From positions 768,222-832,221 of the forward strand of contig DDFG01000005.1 in the NCBI GenBank assembly GCA_002337055.1: DNA of 64,000 bases, read 5' to 3'. Each line of letters starts with the position of its first letter. Position 1 is the stretch's first letter. The notes under the pieces are model-generated. The model worked only from the letters and a program-made list of their open reading frames with translations. It did not search any database and had not been told where the DNA came from. Of this stretch, positions 1 to 8,343 are shown in pieces. Source of the DNA: Betaproteobacteria bacterium UBA1934. GTDB taxonomy: Bacteria; Pseudomonadota; Gammaproteobacteria; Burkholderiales; Rhodocyclaceae. A program made the position numbers and the translations under genes.

Positions 1-620
1 TGTTTGACATCCAGAACTACGCCAGCTTTCTGGTCGCGATCATCGTCTTTCAAGCCGTTCCCGGTGCGGGCACCCTGGCGATACTCAACGCCACCGCCCG
101 CGACGGAGTGCGTGCGGGGTTTGCCGCGGTATGCGGCACACTGACCGGCGATTTCCTCTTCATGTTGACGGCCTCCGCCGGGCTGGCCTCCGCGCTGCAA
201 GCGAACCCGCTGCTTTTTCAGGTCCTGCAATGGTTTGGCGCCGCCTATCTGGCTTGGCTCGGAGCGCAACTATTGCGCGCACCGAGCCCGAGCGACACAA
301 AGCCGATTGTGTCGAAGCAAAGCGCAGGGCGCTATTTCAGGCAGGCGTGCGCGGTCAGTTTGACCAACCCCAAGGTTGTGCTCTTCTTTGTGGCCTTTTT
401 TCCGCTCTTTTTACGGCCCGGCGCACCGGCGACCACCCTGCTGGCGATGATGGCGCATGTGACGCTGATCGGGTTTCTCTATCAGGCCGCTCTGGTGCTG
501 GTTGGCAACGCGGTGGCGCAGCGCCTGCGCGGTGTGCGGGGGGCGCGCTTGTTCGCCACGCGGCTGGCGGGCGTGGCGATGATGGCGCTCGCTATCCGCC
601 TCGCGCTGGCCAACGGCTGA
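1..620 (+). CDS. LysE/RhtB-family amino-acid exporter (5' end cut by the window edge)
   Basis: This is probably an inner-membrane exporter of the LysE/RhtB family, which pumps amino acids or derivatives out of the cell. The frame is open from base 3 (FDIQNYASF) and has the family's N-terminal pattern: a hydrophobic helix followed by PGAGT and a downstream charged turn (RDGVRAG). The window begins with 'tg' just before the TTT codon, so the true start codon probably straddles the edge; the internal GTG at 108 would delete the first helix. The middle part has the usual SLTNPKVVLFF segment, and the protein ends with hydrophobic helices. About 206 residues is normal for the family. The substrate cannot be told from sequence. 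It converges on ovoA downstream. Confidence 0.8.
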   Translation, partial: FDIQNYASFLVAIIVFQAVPGAGTLAILNATARDGVRAGFAAVCGTLTGDFLFMLTASAGLASALQANPLLFQVLQWFGAAYLAWLGAQLLRAPSPSDTKPIVSKQSAGRYFRQACAVSLTNPKVVLFFVAFFPLFLRPGAPATTLLAMMAHVTLIGFLYQAALVLVGNAVAQRLRGVRGARLFATRLAGVAMMALAIRLALANG

Positions 621-635
621 GTTTGGCGACGGCTT

Positions 636-2756
636 TCAGGCCTTGCGTTTCCAGATCGTGACCTCGCTCAGCGTGTGCTGGTGCTTGCGCCGGGTCTCGC
701 GGATGACGAAGGGCACTGAAAGCGGGCCTTCCACCAGATCGAAGCGGTTGCCCAGGCAGTCCTTGAGGCCTTCCAGTGTCGTGTAGGATTCGCCATCCTT
801 CTTGAACCCGCCGATCCAGTCGGGCCGCTTGGTGTATTCCTCCAGCCAGGTATACGGCGAGGCCAGCACCAGCAGGCCGCCGGGGTTGAGGCGGTCGGCC
901 ACGGCGTCGAGAAAGCGGCGCGGAGCGTAGAGACGGTCGATCAGATTCGCGGCGAGGATGAGGTCGAAACCGGCGAAAATATCCTTCAGATTGCAGGCAT
1001 CGCCCTGCCAGAAGCTGACGCGATGGGCAGTCTCGGCGAGTCCCAGCGCGTCGAGTCGACGTTCGTGGTAGCTGACCAGTTCGCCCTCTTCCTGCATGGT
1101 GTAGCGGATCGAGCCAGTTTCGGCGAGGCGGATACCCACCTGAATGAAGCGGGCGGAAAAGTCGATGCCGACCACCTCGCTGAAATGCCGTGCCAGTTCA
1201 AAGCTGGCGCGGCCAGTGGCACATCCCAGATCGAGCGCTCGGGTGAGGGCGCCGTTCTCGTGCCGGCGGTGTGCTTCGAGCGCCAGTTGCGCCATCGCTT
1301 GCGGAAAATTGGGCACGCCGAGCGCCGCGTCGCCGTAATGGAATTCGGCGTATTGCGACACCATCGTGTCGGTTTCGTAGGCGGATACCGGCCGGCTGAC
1401 CGGCGCATCGCTGACCACGTAACGGAAACCGGCATGCTGAAAGAAGTGGCGGCGAAAGGCGTAGCGCGAGGCATGGCGAGATTCGTTACCGGCCGACATC
1501 CAGCTCCCGCCCTTGATGATGTTGTGGCGGTCGTCGAAGGTGGGGCTGGTGAAATCGTCGTAGATCGGGTGCACGTCAAAGCCGTCAAACGGGTAGATGG
1601 GCGTCTCGCACCATTGCCAGACATTGCCCACGACATCCGCCAGATCGCCGTGAACAAAGCGGGTGACCGGGCAGCTCGAGGCCCCGTGATCGAGGTGCAG
1701 GTTGCCTTGCGCCGGGGCGTCGTGCGGCACGTCGGCGAGTGAGTGGTGGTCGTAGAGGCGATTCCATTCGTCCTCGGTCGGCAGACGCACGGGCAGGCCG
1801 CTCTGTGTGCTCTTCCAGCGGCAGAAGGCGCGCGCTTCGAGACAGTTGGTTTCCACCGGCCAGTCCCAGGGCATCGCTACCTCCTCCGCCAGCAGGCGCA
1901 GTTTCCAGCCAGTGTTGGCGTCGGCGACCCAGAAGGTCGGGTGGGTGGCCTGGGCAAAGCGCTTCCAGGCGGCGCCTTCCTCATCCCAGTATTGATCGTC
2001 GGCATACCCGCCGGCCTCAACAAAGCCCAGAAATTCGCCATTGCTGACCAGATACCGCGAAGCCTTGAACGCCGGCACCTGGGCCGAGTGGTGGCCGTAT
2101 TCGTTATCCCAGCCGTACACCGGGTCGGCGAGGGCGCGGCCGAGCGTTACCTGCCCACCCGGAATGTCGACCAGCGCATTGAGCGGCGCCGGCCCGCTCT
2201 CGCGGCAGGGCATCCAGTCGGGGTGCGGTTTCACATGGCGGAGGGCGTGCTGGCGCATCAATACCGACGAGGTTTCCAGATGGATACGCTCATGCTCGAT
2301 GCCCATCAGCACCGCCCAGAACGGATCGTGCCAGCCGATGGGGAGCGAAAACGGAGTGTGGCGGATCACGCCGTCGATTACCGCCCGCGCGCGCTGGCGA
2401 TAGGCGCGCACCTCCGCCACGGTGGGCCAGTCGTAACGGGCGTCGTCCAGATCGTCCCAGCTCATCTCGTCCACGCCGACGGCAAACATCGATTCGAGGC
2501 GTGGGTCGATGCGCTTGTCGATCAGGCCGGCCAGCATGAATTTGTTGATGAAGAAGGTGGCGGTGTGCCCGAAATAGAAAATCAGCGGGTGCCGCAAGCT
2601 GATCGGCTTCTTGAAATAAGCCTCGTCGCCGCTCAACAGCTCGAAAAGTGACTCGTAACGGTCAAAAGTGGCGTGAAAGTATTGCAGCAACTCGGCACGT
2701 TTGGCCTCGACGTCGTGACCAGCCAAAGAGGGAGTACGGGGAAATCGGGGGGGCAT
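636..2756 (-). CDS. ovoA: OvoA: 5-histidylcysteine sulfoxide synthase / N-methyltransferase (ovothiol synthesis)
   Basis: OvoA joins cysteine to histidine with oxygen at a non-haem iron and then methylates the product on the way to ovothiol A. The 706-residue protein has an N-terminal DinB-like iron domain, with probable ligands His64 and the HxxxH pair His155/His159 in EHERIHLE. An FGE-sulfatase-like domain follows (about 193-448), then a SAM methyltransferase domain with the DLGCATG motif at about 509-515. That three-domain order is specific to OvoA and differs from EgtB, which lacks the methyltransferase. The reading frame continues 32 codons further upstream. I chose the ATG at 2756 because GAGG sits 9 bases before it and the upstream extension is low-complexity proline-rich. 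No ovothiol lyase is next to it. Confidence 0.93.
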   Translation of the reverse strand: MPPRFPRTPSLAGHDVEAKRAELLQYFHATFDRYESLFELLSGDEAYFKKPISLRHPLIFYFGHTATFFINKFMLAGLIDKRIDPRLESMFAVGVDEMSWDDLDDARYDWPTVAEVRAYRQRARAVIDGVIRHTPFSLPIGWHDPFWAVLMGIEHERIHLETSSVLMRQHALRHVKPHPDWMPCRESGPAPLNALVDIPGGQVTLGRALADPVYGWDNEYGHHSAQVPAFKASRYLVSNGEFLGFVEAGGYADDQYWDEEGAAWKRFAQATHPTFWVADANTGWKLRLLAEEVAMPWDWPVETNCLEARAFCRWKSTQSGLPVRLPTEDEWNRLYDHHSLADVPHDAPAQGNLHLDHGASSCPVTRFVHGDLADVVGNVWQWCETPIYPFDGFDVHPIYDDFTSPTFDDRHNIIKGGSWMSAGNESRHASRYAFRRHFFQHAGFRYVVSDAPVSRPVSAYETDTMVSQYAEFHYGDAALGVPNFPQAMAQLALEAHRRHENGALTRALDLGCATGRASFELARHFSEVVGIDFSARFIQVGIRLAETGSIRYTMQEEGELVSYHERRLDALGLAETAHRVSFWQGDACNLKDIFAGFDLILAANLIDRLYAPRRFLDAVADRLNPGGLLVLASPYTWLEEYTKRPDWIGGFKKDGESYTTLEGLKDCLGNRFDLVEGPLSVPFVIRETRRKHQHTLSEVTIWKRKA

Positions 2757-3215
2757 GATCCTGAACCTCGGGGGAGCGGGAAGCGGGTATGGTAGGGGCA
2801 GCGCGTGGGGAGGTAAAGGGTGAGGCGATGGGAAAAGCCTCGCGGCGGCCATCCGTTTATGGCGACGATCAATCTGGTCGCTCTTGATCGGAGTCGCTTA
2901 TGGACGGGATGGCTGCAACCGCCACGCGATTACTCTGGCTGCATTCCATCCAGGCGCTTGAATGCAACCAGGAAGCCCATCTTCAGATTGATTCTTGTTG
3001 AAGATAACCATCGAGAGGCGGGTTGTTGGTGTCGGAGTTTCTTACGGTCGCATTCTCGGAGACGGGTTGCTGTATAAATTAAATATAAAAATCAAATGCT
3101 TGTAAATGTAGCTCAATTATTGCTTCGCAAAGTTTTCACCCTCTGGCTGAATGGCTCGGAGGCCAGGAACAAGCAAAGATTTTTACAAAACATCATGTCA
3201 ACCCATGGAGAAAAT
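2757..3215. other. Intergenic region between divergent ovoA and the PEP-CTERM gene
   Basis: No convincing gene is seen here. The open frames at 2820-3077 and in the 3096-3215 extension have no recognisable product and lack a good ribosome binding site. The part from about 3065 to 3125 is markedly AT-rich compared with its surroundings and holds a candidate sigma-54-type site listed separately. Confidence 0.6.
3109..3125 (+). promoter_or_regulatory. Candidate sigma-54 (-24/-12) promoter of the PEP-CTERM gene
   Basis: TAGCTCA, four bases, then TTGCTT matches the sigma-54 layout TGGCACG-N4-TTGCW with exact spacing. The first G of the conserved -24 GG is an A, which weakens the call. It lies about 90 bases before the ATG at 3216. 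PEP-CTERM genes in related floc-forming bacteria are reported to depend on RpoN, which makes the match worth noting. Confidence 0.35.
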
Positions 3216-3947
3216 ATGAAATATCTCAATGCACTAGCCGCTGGAGCGTTGCTTGTGTTGGTCAGTACGAGTGCTTCGGCTATCTCGGTACTTGCGCAAA
3301 CTTCACAGGGTAGTTACGCCAGCAACACGCTTGGCGGCGCGGCTTGGTTGTCGTTCAACAGCATGTTCACCAGTTCCCACTCGCTGACCCGTACGGCAGA
3401 TTTCTCGAATCTGGCGCAGTTGCAATCATACGGGGCGGTTTGGGTCGACCAGGAATTAGGCAATACGCTCAGCAGCGCTGAAATCTCGTCTTTGACAAGT
3501 TATATCTCGAGTGGCCACAAGGCTGTACTGATCGGCGAAAACTACGCATGGGATTCCTGGAATACTTCTCTCCTCGGCGTTGTCGGTGGCAGTTTCACGG
3601 GTGACTGTTCCTGGGCTTTTGGTACTCCGAGTGTCAGTCACATGCTCACGGCGGGTATCGCGTCGGTGCAGAATGCCTGCGGTTCGCTGATTGGATCGGC
3701 CGGTTCCCCGACAATCCTGTTCAGCAATGACATGGCTGCCCTTTATAAGATAGGTTCGGGAGAAGCGCTGGTCATTCTCGACAGTAACTGGAACGCAGAG
3801 AACTACATGACACCGGACAACAAGGTGTTTGCGCAAAATGTCATCGACTGGCTCGGTACTTCGGGGTCTGTACCGGAGCCTTCCATCATCGCATTGATGT
3901 TGGCTGGCTTGACCGCCGGCGCAATGGCGCGGCGTCGCCGGAATTGA
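3216..3947 (+). CDS. Secreted PEP-CTERM sorting-domain protein
   Basis: This 243-residue exported protein is likely anchored or processed by an exosortase (EpsH/XrtA type). Residues 1-22 form a signal peptide ending in SASA. The last 25 residues are a typical PEP-CTERM tail: VPEPS, a hydrophobic helix and an RRRR cluster. The middle, with a motif-free mix of Ser, Ala and Trp-rich segments such as YAWDSWN, resembles ThuA/glutamine-amidotransferase-like folds only loosely, so I assign no activity. Its start is the ATG at 3216, with GGAG five bases upstream; an in-frame extension back to 3096 has no signal-peptide sense. A strong terminator follows. No exosortase gene lies in this window. Confidence 0.88.
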   Translation: MKYLNALAAGALLVLVSTSASAISVLAQTSQGSYASNTLGGAAWLSFNSMFTSSHSLTRTADFSNLAQLQSYGAVWVDQELGNTLSSAEISSLTSYISSGHKAVLIGENYAWDSWNTSLLGVVGGSFTGDCSWAFGTPSVSHMLTAGIASVQNACGSLIGSAGSPTILFSNDMAALYKIGSGEALVILDSNWNAENYMTPDNKVFAQNVIDWLGTSGSVPEPSIIALMLAGLTAGAMARRRRN

Positions 3948-3970
3948 ACGGCTGCTTTTGATGGAGTAAT

Positions 3971-3994
3971 GGGCGCCTAGAGCGCCCTTTTTTT
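3971..3994 (+). terminator. Rho-independent terminator after the PEP-CTERM gene
   Basis: GGGCGC and GCGCCC pair around a five-base loop (CTAGA) and are followed at once by seven T residues (3988-3994). It lies 24 bases after the stop codon at 3947. Confidence 0.88.
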
Positions 3995-4065
3995 GCCGAA
4001 GAATCGATGCGCAATGGCTCGTTTCGATTCTTCAAAAAACCGGAGCCACATCGCGAAAAAATTTA

Positions 4066-4212
4066 CACAGACTGCTGTGCGAGCGTGCGGCAAGATGTCT
4101 CAACTACATCGAGATCCTCTACAACCCGAAACATCTCTACAAGCACGCAAACGACGTTTCTCCGGTAGAGTTCGAAAACCAGTACTTCAACCGGCTGCGC
4201 GACGTCCAATAA
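4066..4212 (+). pseudogene. IS3-family transposase (OrfB) C-terminal remnant
   Basis: Reading codons in phase with 4096, the translation runs CLNYIEILYNPKHLY and then NDVSPVEFENQYF before a TAA at 4210-4212. This is the characteristic end of IS3-group OrfB integrases (YIExxYNxxRxH, then SPVEFE). In-frame sequence of the same character reaches back to about 4066, beyond which the resemblance stops. No start codon, catalytic DDE region or terminal inverted repeat is present, so this is an eroded fragment. It sits just after the PEP-CTERM terminator and ends 27 bases before the lrgA-like gene. Confidence 0.62.
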
Positions 4213-4239
4213 AGCCAGGGTGATTCACATATCAATTCC

Positions 4240-4587
4240 ATGCTTGCTGCAATTTCGATCCTTCTGGTCTTTCAGTTAATCGGCGAAGTCATTGCCCTGG
4301 CGTTCTCGCTGCCGGTTCCCGGCCCCGTCATCGGCATGGCGTTGCTTTTCGCGGCACTCGTTTTGCGCCGGCAGATTCCGGGGCAGCTACAACACACGGC
4401 GCATTCCCTGCTGCAACATCTCTCGCTGCTGTTTGTTCCGGCCGGTACCGGCGTCATGCTGCACACGCAGCGATTGACCAATGAATGGCTGCCCATCGTT
4501 GCCTCGCTGCTGATCAGCACCGTGCTGGGGCTGGCGGTCACCGCAGTCGTCATGAGCGCCCTCGCGCACTTCACCCGCAAACACTAG
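4240..4587 (+). CDS. LrgA/CidA-family holin-like membrane protein
   Basis: This is a 115-residue inner-membrane protein of the CidA/LrgA family, small holin-like proteins that act with an LrgB/CidB partner in murein hydrolase control or in export of small acids. It has about four hydrophobic helices and the family signature LPVPGPVIGMALLF (about 23-36). The start is the ATG at 4240; the Shine-Dalgarno match before it is poor (AGGG about 19 bases away). The lrgB-like gene starts eight bases after its stop, so the two are surely co-transcribed. No LytTR two-component regulator lies beside them. Confidence 0.85.
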   Translation: MLAAISILLVFQLIGEVIALAFSLPVPGPVIGMALLFAALVLRRQIPGQLQHTAHSLLQHLSLLFVPAGTGVMLHTQRLTNEWLPIVASLLISTVLGLAVTAVVMSALAHFTRKH

Positions 4588-4595
4588 CCGCGATC

Positions 4596-5327
4596 ATGGA
4601 CAAGAGCATCAGCGACATCTGGGTTTACCTCGCCACTTCACCTCTGCTCTGGCTGACCGCCACCCTGCTCGCCTATCAGGGCGCCTATTGGGTGTTCCAG
4701 CGCTGCGGCGGGCACCCGCTGACCAATCCGGTTCTGCTGGCCGTACTGATCCTCGCCGGCATTCTCACGGTTACCGGCGTCTCGTATCAGCGCTATTTCG
4801 AGGGCGCCCAATTCGTGCACTTCCTGCTCGGGCCGGCAACCGTGGCCCTGGCAGTGCCGCTATACGCGCAGTTCCGCAAGGTGCGAGAAATGGCGTTGCC
4901 GGTGACCGTTGCGCTCGTGGCCGGTAGCCTGACGGCCATCGCATCGGCCATGGCGGTTGCCTATTGGCTCGACGGCAGCCCGGCCACCATCCTCTCGCTG
5001 GCGCCTAAATCGGTGACCACGCCCATCGCCATGGGCATCGCCGAACGCGTCGGTGGACTGGCGTCGCTGACCGCCGTACTGGTCGTCCTCACCGGCATTC
5101 TGGGCGCCATGATCGCGACGCCGCTGTTTCGCCTCATGGGAATCAGGAATCACGCCGTACAAGGTATGGCCATGGGGTTGGCCTCGCACGGGTTGGGTAC
5201 GGCGCGTGCCTTTCAGATCAGCGAACAGGCCGGCGCCTTCTCGGCGCTGGCAATGGGGCTGAACGGCCTGCTGACGGCCGTGCTGATTCCCTTGCTGATG
5301 CCGGTAGTTCATAGGCTGATCGGATAA
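4596..5327 (+). CDS. LrgB/CidB-family membrane protein
   Basis: This 243-residue polytopic protein belongs to the LrgB/YohK family and forms the larger partner of the LrgA-like protein just upstream. Family features are the GHPLTNPVLLAV segment near residue 38, the LAPKSVTTPIAMGIAE block in the middle and the SHGLGTARAF block near residue 205. Length matches the family. I placed the start at the ATG at 4596; the frame is open further upstream but that part overlaps lrgA and is not hydrophobic. In plants and some bacteria the fused homologue exports glycolate, so a transport role is possible instead of lysis control. Confidence 0.88.
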   Translation: MDKSISDIWVYLATSPLLWLTATLLAYQGAYWVFQRCGGHPLTNPVLLAVLILAGILTVTGVSYQRYFEGAQFVHFLLGPATVALAVPLYAQFRKVREMALPVTVALVAGSLTAIASAMAVAYWLDGSPATILSLAPKSVTTPIAMGIAERVGGLASLTAVLVVLTGILGAMIATPLFRLMGIRNHAVQGMAMGLASHGLGTARAFQISEQAGAFSALAMGLNGLLTAVLIPLLMPVVHRLIG

Positions 5328-5619
5328 TAGCGGTTTCTGTTCTGCGAAGGGGTTGATCGCCTCAACTCTCATTAGCGGTAAGCTGAGACCGCTATGCCTG
5401 AAGGAACTAATGAAGGTAGTCCGCTTCGCGTTGGGTGCGGGGGGAGTCGATCAAATCCAGCAGCTTCCGCAATTATTGCTCATGGATGCGCGATTGTCCG
5501 GAAATCGGCCTTTGCAGCCGTTGGTTTAAGTTGCCAAATTCAGCAGCAATCCTCCGCTTTCCAGCCGTTCAACGGGGAGACGTCGCAGCCCCTAGTTGAC
5601 AGCTTGAGCGTAACGGTAT
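5328..5619. other. Gap between convergent lrgB-like and GH15 genes
   Basis: I see no recognisable gene. A 39-codon frame at 5410-5529 begins with ATG and has AAGGA four bases upstream, but its product (starting MKVVRFALGAGG) matches nothing I know. No terminator with a T-run is obvious. Confidence 0.4.
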
Positions 5620-7410
5620 TCAGAAAGCTTGGTCCCAGCGCATCGACAATCGAACGGCTGCGTTGATCAAGCCGACCATGCTGTATGTTTGTATGAAATT
5701 TCCCCATTGTTCCCCTGTCTTGGGGTCAATGTGTTCTGCCAGCAGGCCATGCCGATTTCGGCACGCCAGCAACTTCTCAAACAGGGCGCGCGCCTCATTT
5801 TTTCGGTCAAGAGAGACCAGCGCGTTGACGTACCAGAAACTGCAGATAAGGAAAGCATTTTCGGGCTCGCCAAAATCGTCTTTTTCGATATAGCGGAAAA
5901 TATAGTCCCCGCGTTTCAGATCTTTTTCCACTGCTTGCACGGTCGCTGCAAACCTCGGGTCGTCAGGGTTCAGGAAGCCAATTTCAGCCAACAGTAGCAA
6001 GCTGGCATCCATCGCGTCGCCATCGAAAGTAGACACATAGGCATTCCGGGAAGCGTTCCAAGCGCGCTGCGAGATGACTTCATGTAGACGCGCGGCATGT
6101 TCCTGCCAGCACGATGCACGTTCTTCCAGACCAAGGCGGTAGGCAATGCGAGCAAGTCGATCACAGGCGGCCCAGCACATGATGGCCGAAAAGGTGTGTA
6201 CGCGCGCGTTGCCGCGTAATTCCCACAGGCCCGCATCCGGTTGGTCGAATAGGAGCACGGCTTTATTGCCCAACAACTCCAACTGCCTGAACAAAGTTTC
6301 GTCGCCACATCGCGTCAGGCGCCGATCGAAGAATATGTGCGTGGCCGCCAGTATTGCCGAGCCATAAACGTCGTGCTGAACCTGTCGGTAAGCCAGATTG
6401 CCGACCCGCACCGGCCCCATGCCGCGATACCCGGGAAGCGAAGGCACCGTTATTTCATCCAGATCGGTTCGTCCATCGATCCCGAATACCGGCTGTAAGG
6501 TGTGATCCTGGGCTTCCGCCGATACATTGATGATGTAGGCCAGATAGCGCTCCATGGTCCGCGTCGCGCCCAGGCGATTCAGCGCGTTGACCACGAAATA
6601 CCCATCTCGCAGCCAGCAATAGCGGTAATCCCAGTTACGTTCGCTGCCAGCCGCCTCCGGGATCGAAGTCGTCACAGCGGCGACAATGGCTCCAGTATCG
6701 TCATAGGCATTGAGTTTGAGGGTGATGGCGGCGCGAATGACCGCCTCCTGCCACTCGAAGGGAATGCCGAGCGAGCGCACCCATTCCCGCCAGTATTGCG
6801 CGGTTTCCTCAAAAAAACGGCGTCCGATTTCGGCAGCGCCCTCGTGGATGGTCTCATCCGGACCGAGCAGCAAAGTGATGCTGTCTTCGAGGAAAAAAGA
6901 ACTCTCTTGCAGAACGGCGGTGATCGACGCGTCGGTGGTCAGGCGCAGGACCAGTTCAGGCGCGACATACCGTATGTGATTGCTGCCCCAGGTGGTGGTC
7001 GGGCAAGCGGCGCCATAGTGGCAAGCTGGGCGCAGGCGCACGGTCACCCGCGGACTGCCGGCCAATCGCTTCACCCGGCGCACCAGCATCATGGGGCGGA
7101 ACATACGGCCATATTGACCAAAGCGAGGCGCAAGGTCAGTGATCTCGACACAGCCGCCATGGCGGTCGTACAGTTGGGTGATCAAAATGGCCGTGTTGTC
7201 CAGATAATGCTGCTCGGCGTGGTCGAAATCGACGATATCGATGCCGAAGAAGCCGTAGGCATCGCGGTCGCCGCGCTCCTTCAACAAGGTACAAAAGACT
7301 GCATCGCTATCGAAGCGCGGCAGACATCCCCAGACGATTTCCGCGCGCTGATCGATCAGGGCGCTGATCGTACAGTTGCCGATGAGCGCCAAATCCAGTG
7401 AATGCGGCAT
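5620..7410 (-). CDS. Glycoside hydrolase family 15 protein (glucoamylase/trehalase-like)
   Basis: This 596-residue cytoplasmic enzyme is of the GH15 type that hydrolyses alpha-glucosidic bonds. Members include glucoamylases, glucodextranases and trehalases. The N-terminal beta-sandwich (IGNCTISALIDQRAEIVWGCLPRFDSDAVF) and the (alpha/alpha)6 domain with NWDYRYCWLRDGYF (about 280) and the late CSFWYVNAL segment are both present. ATG at 7410 has GGAG close by; a GTG at 7428 is also possible. It is the last gene of a minus-strand run containing otsA and otsB, so trehalose or a related glucoside is the most likely substrate, by context only. Confidence 0.85.
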   Translation of the reverse strand: MPHSLDLALIGNCTISALIDQRAEIVWGCLPRFDSDAVFCTLLKERGDRDAYGFFGIDIVDFDHAEQHYLDNTAILITQLYDRHGGCVEITDLAPRFGQYGRMFRPMMLVRRVKRLAGSPRVTVRLRPACHYGAACPTTTWGSNHIRYVAPELVLRLTTDASITAVLQESSFFLEDSITLLLGPDETIHEGAAEIGRRFFEETAQYWREWVRSLGIPFEWQEAVIRAAITLKLNAYDDTGAIVAAVTTSIPEAAGSERNWDYRYCWLRDGYFVVNALNRLGATRTMERYLAYIINVSAEAQDHTLQPVFGIDGRTDLDEITVPSLPGYRGMGPVRVGNLAYRQVQHDVYGSAILAATHIFFDRRLTRCGDETLFRQLELLGNKAVLLFDQPDAGLWELRGNARVHTFSAIMCWAACDRLARIAYRLGLEERASCWQEHAARLHEVISQRAWNASRNAYVSTFDGDAMDASLLLLAEIGFLNPDDPRFAATVQAVEKDLKRGDYIFRYIEKDDFGEPENAFLICSFWYVNALVSLDRKNEARALFEKLLACRNRHGLLAEHIDPKTGEQWGNFIQTYSMVGLINAAVRLSMRWDQAF

Positions 7411-7427
7411 CCCTTTCTCCTTTTCCA

Positions 7428-8306
7428 CTACAGTTTCGGTGGCGATAAACCGTCAGTGTTCGTCGCATGAAATGATTGCGTACGCACGCCACATTTCCCA
7501 CTTTGCTTGATCTCGTACATCAGGGCATCGGCGGCCTTGAGCATGCCTGGGAAGTCGCCATGCCGACCTTCAAACCAGGCTATACCTATACTTACCGAGA
7601 CCCCTTTGAAAACGGACAACGCCGTTGCAACGGCATTGGCAATCTTGGTTCCGGCCTCTGTCGCGGCTTCATGGCCAATCTCCGGGAGGAGAATCGCGAA
7701 CTCGTCGCCTCCCAACCTGGCGATATGATCGGTAGTGCGCAGTGTTTGTTTCAAAGCGGCAGCCACCTCCATCAGGGCCGCATCGCCAGCATCGTGACCT
7801 TGGGTATCGTTGAGTTGCTTGAAATTGTCGAGATCAAGAAATATCACCGCCAAAGGGTGACCATAGCGTCTGGCCCGACTGACTTCGGCTTCGCCCAACT
7901 CGAAAAAGGCACGTCGGTTAAGGAGTCCGGTCAGCGCGTCGCGGGTTGCCAATTCAACAACGTCGGTCAATAGCGTCCGTACCCAGGCGGTCATGTAGGC
8001 CACGAACCCATAGGTGGTCAGACGAGTCAATCCATTTACCCACGGCACCCAGACTTCGGCAAACTGGCGGTCGGATAGCAGATCGGCCAGTATCCACATG
8101 ACTACCGCTAGTGTGGAAACCACGAAACCATGTTTGAAGCCCCCCGTCCAGGCAACCATACATACCGGGATAATCACCGCCGAGGCAAATGCATATTCGG
8201 CCTCGGTTGAACTGCGTAGAATGCCGAGCAATGCGATCGCGATGAGCGCGAGTGCCCAGGCAATCAGGTTTTGGCTACGGCTTGGCAGTTTGGCGAGAAA
8301 GTGCAT
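7428..8306 (-). CDS. Membrane diguanylate cyclase (GGDEF)
   Basis: This 292-residue protein makes cyclic di-GMP. Residues 15-115 hold about four hydrophobic helices forming a small membrane sensor region with no recognised ligand domain. A GGDEF domain follows (about 122-275) with the intact GGDEF signature at 199-203 and an RxxD inhibitory site (RTTD, 190-193) five residues before it. Catalysis and product inhibition should therefore both work. It lies between the MscS and GH15 genes on the same strand, with its stop a few bases before the GH15 start. This suggests c-di-GMP output is tied to the osmotic-stress block. Confidence 0.92.
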   Translation of the reverse strand: MHFLAKLPSRSQNLIAWALALIAIALLGILRSSTEAEYAFASAVIIPVCMVAWTGGFKHGFVVSTLAVVMWILADLLSDRQFAEVWVPWVNGLTRLTTYGFVAYMTAWVRTLLTDVVELATRDALTGLLNRRAFFELGEAEVSRARRYGHPLAVIFLDLDNFKQLNDTQGHDAGDAALMEVAAALKQTLRTTDHIARLGGDEFAILLPEIGHEAATEAGTKIANAVATALSVFKGVSVSIGIAWFEGRHGDFPGMLKAADALMYEIKQSGKCGVRTQSFHATNTDGLSPPKL

Positions 8307-8343
8307 CAGGACAGACAGCGTTTAGAAGAATCCTCATTATCGC

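Noticed and set aside
1743..2651. A 302-codon open frame on the plus strand
   Set aside because: It is antisense to ovoA and has no domain or ribosome binding site.
2820..3077. An 85-codon frame upstream of the PEP-CTERM gene
   Set aside because: It has no recognisable sequence and no good ribosome binding site, and it overlaps the likely ovoA leader.
3993..4223. A 76-codon frame after the PEP-CTERM terminator
   Set aside because: It begins inside the terminator, and the meaningful translation in this stretch is the transposase fragment in another frame.
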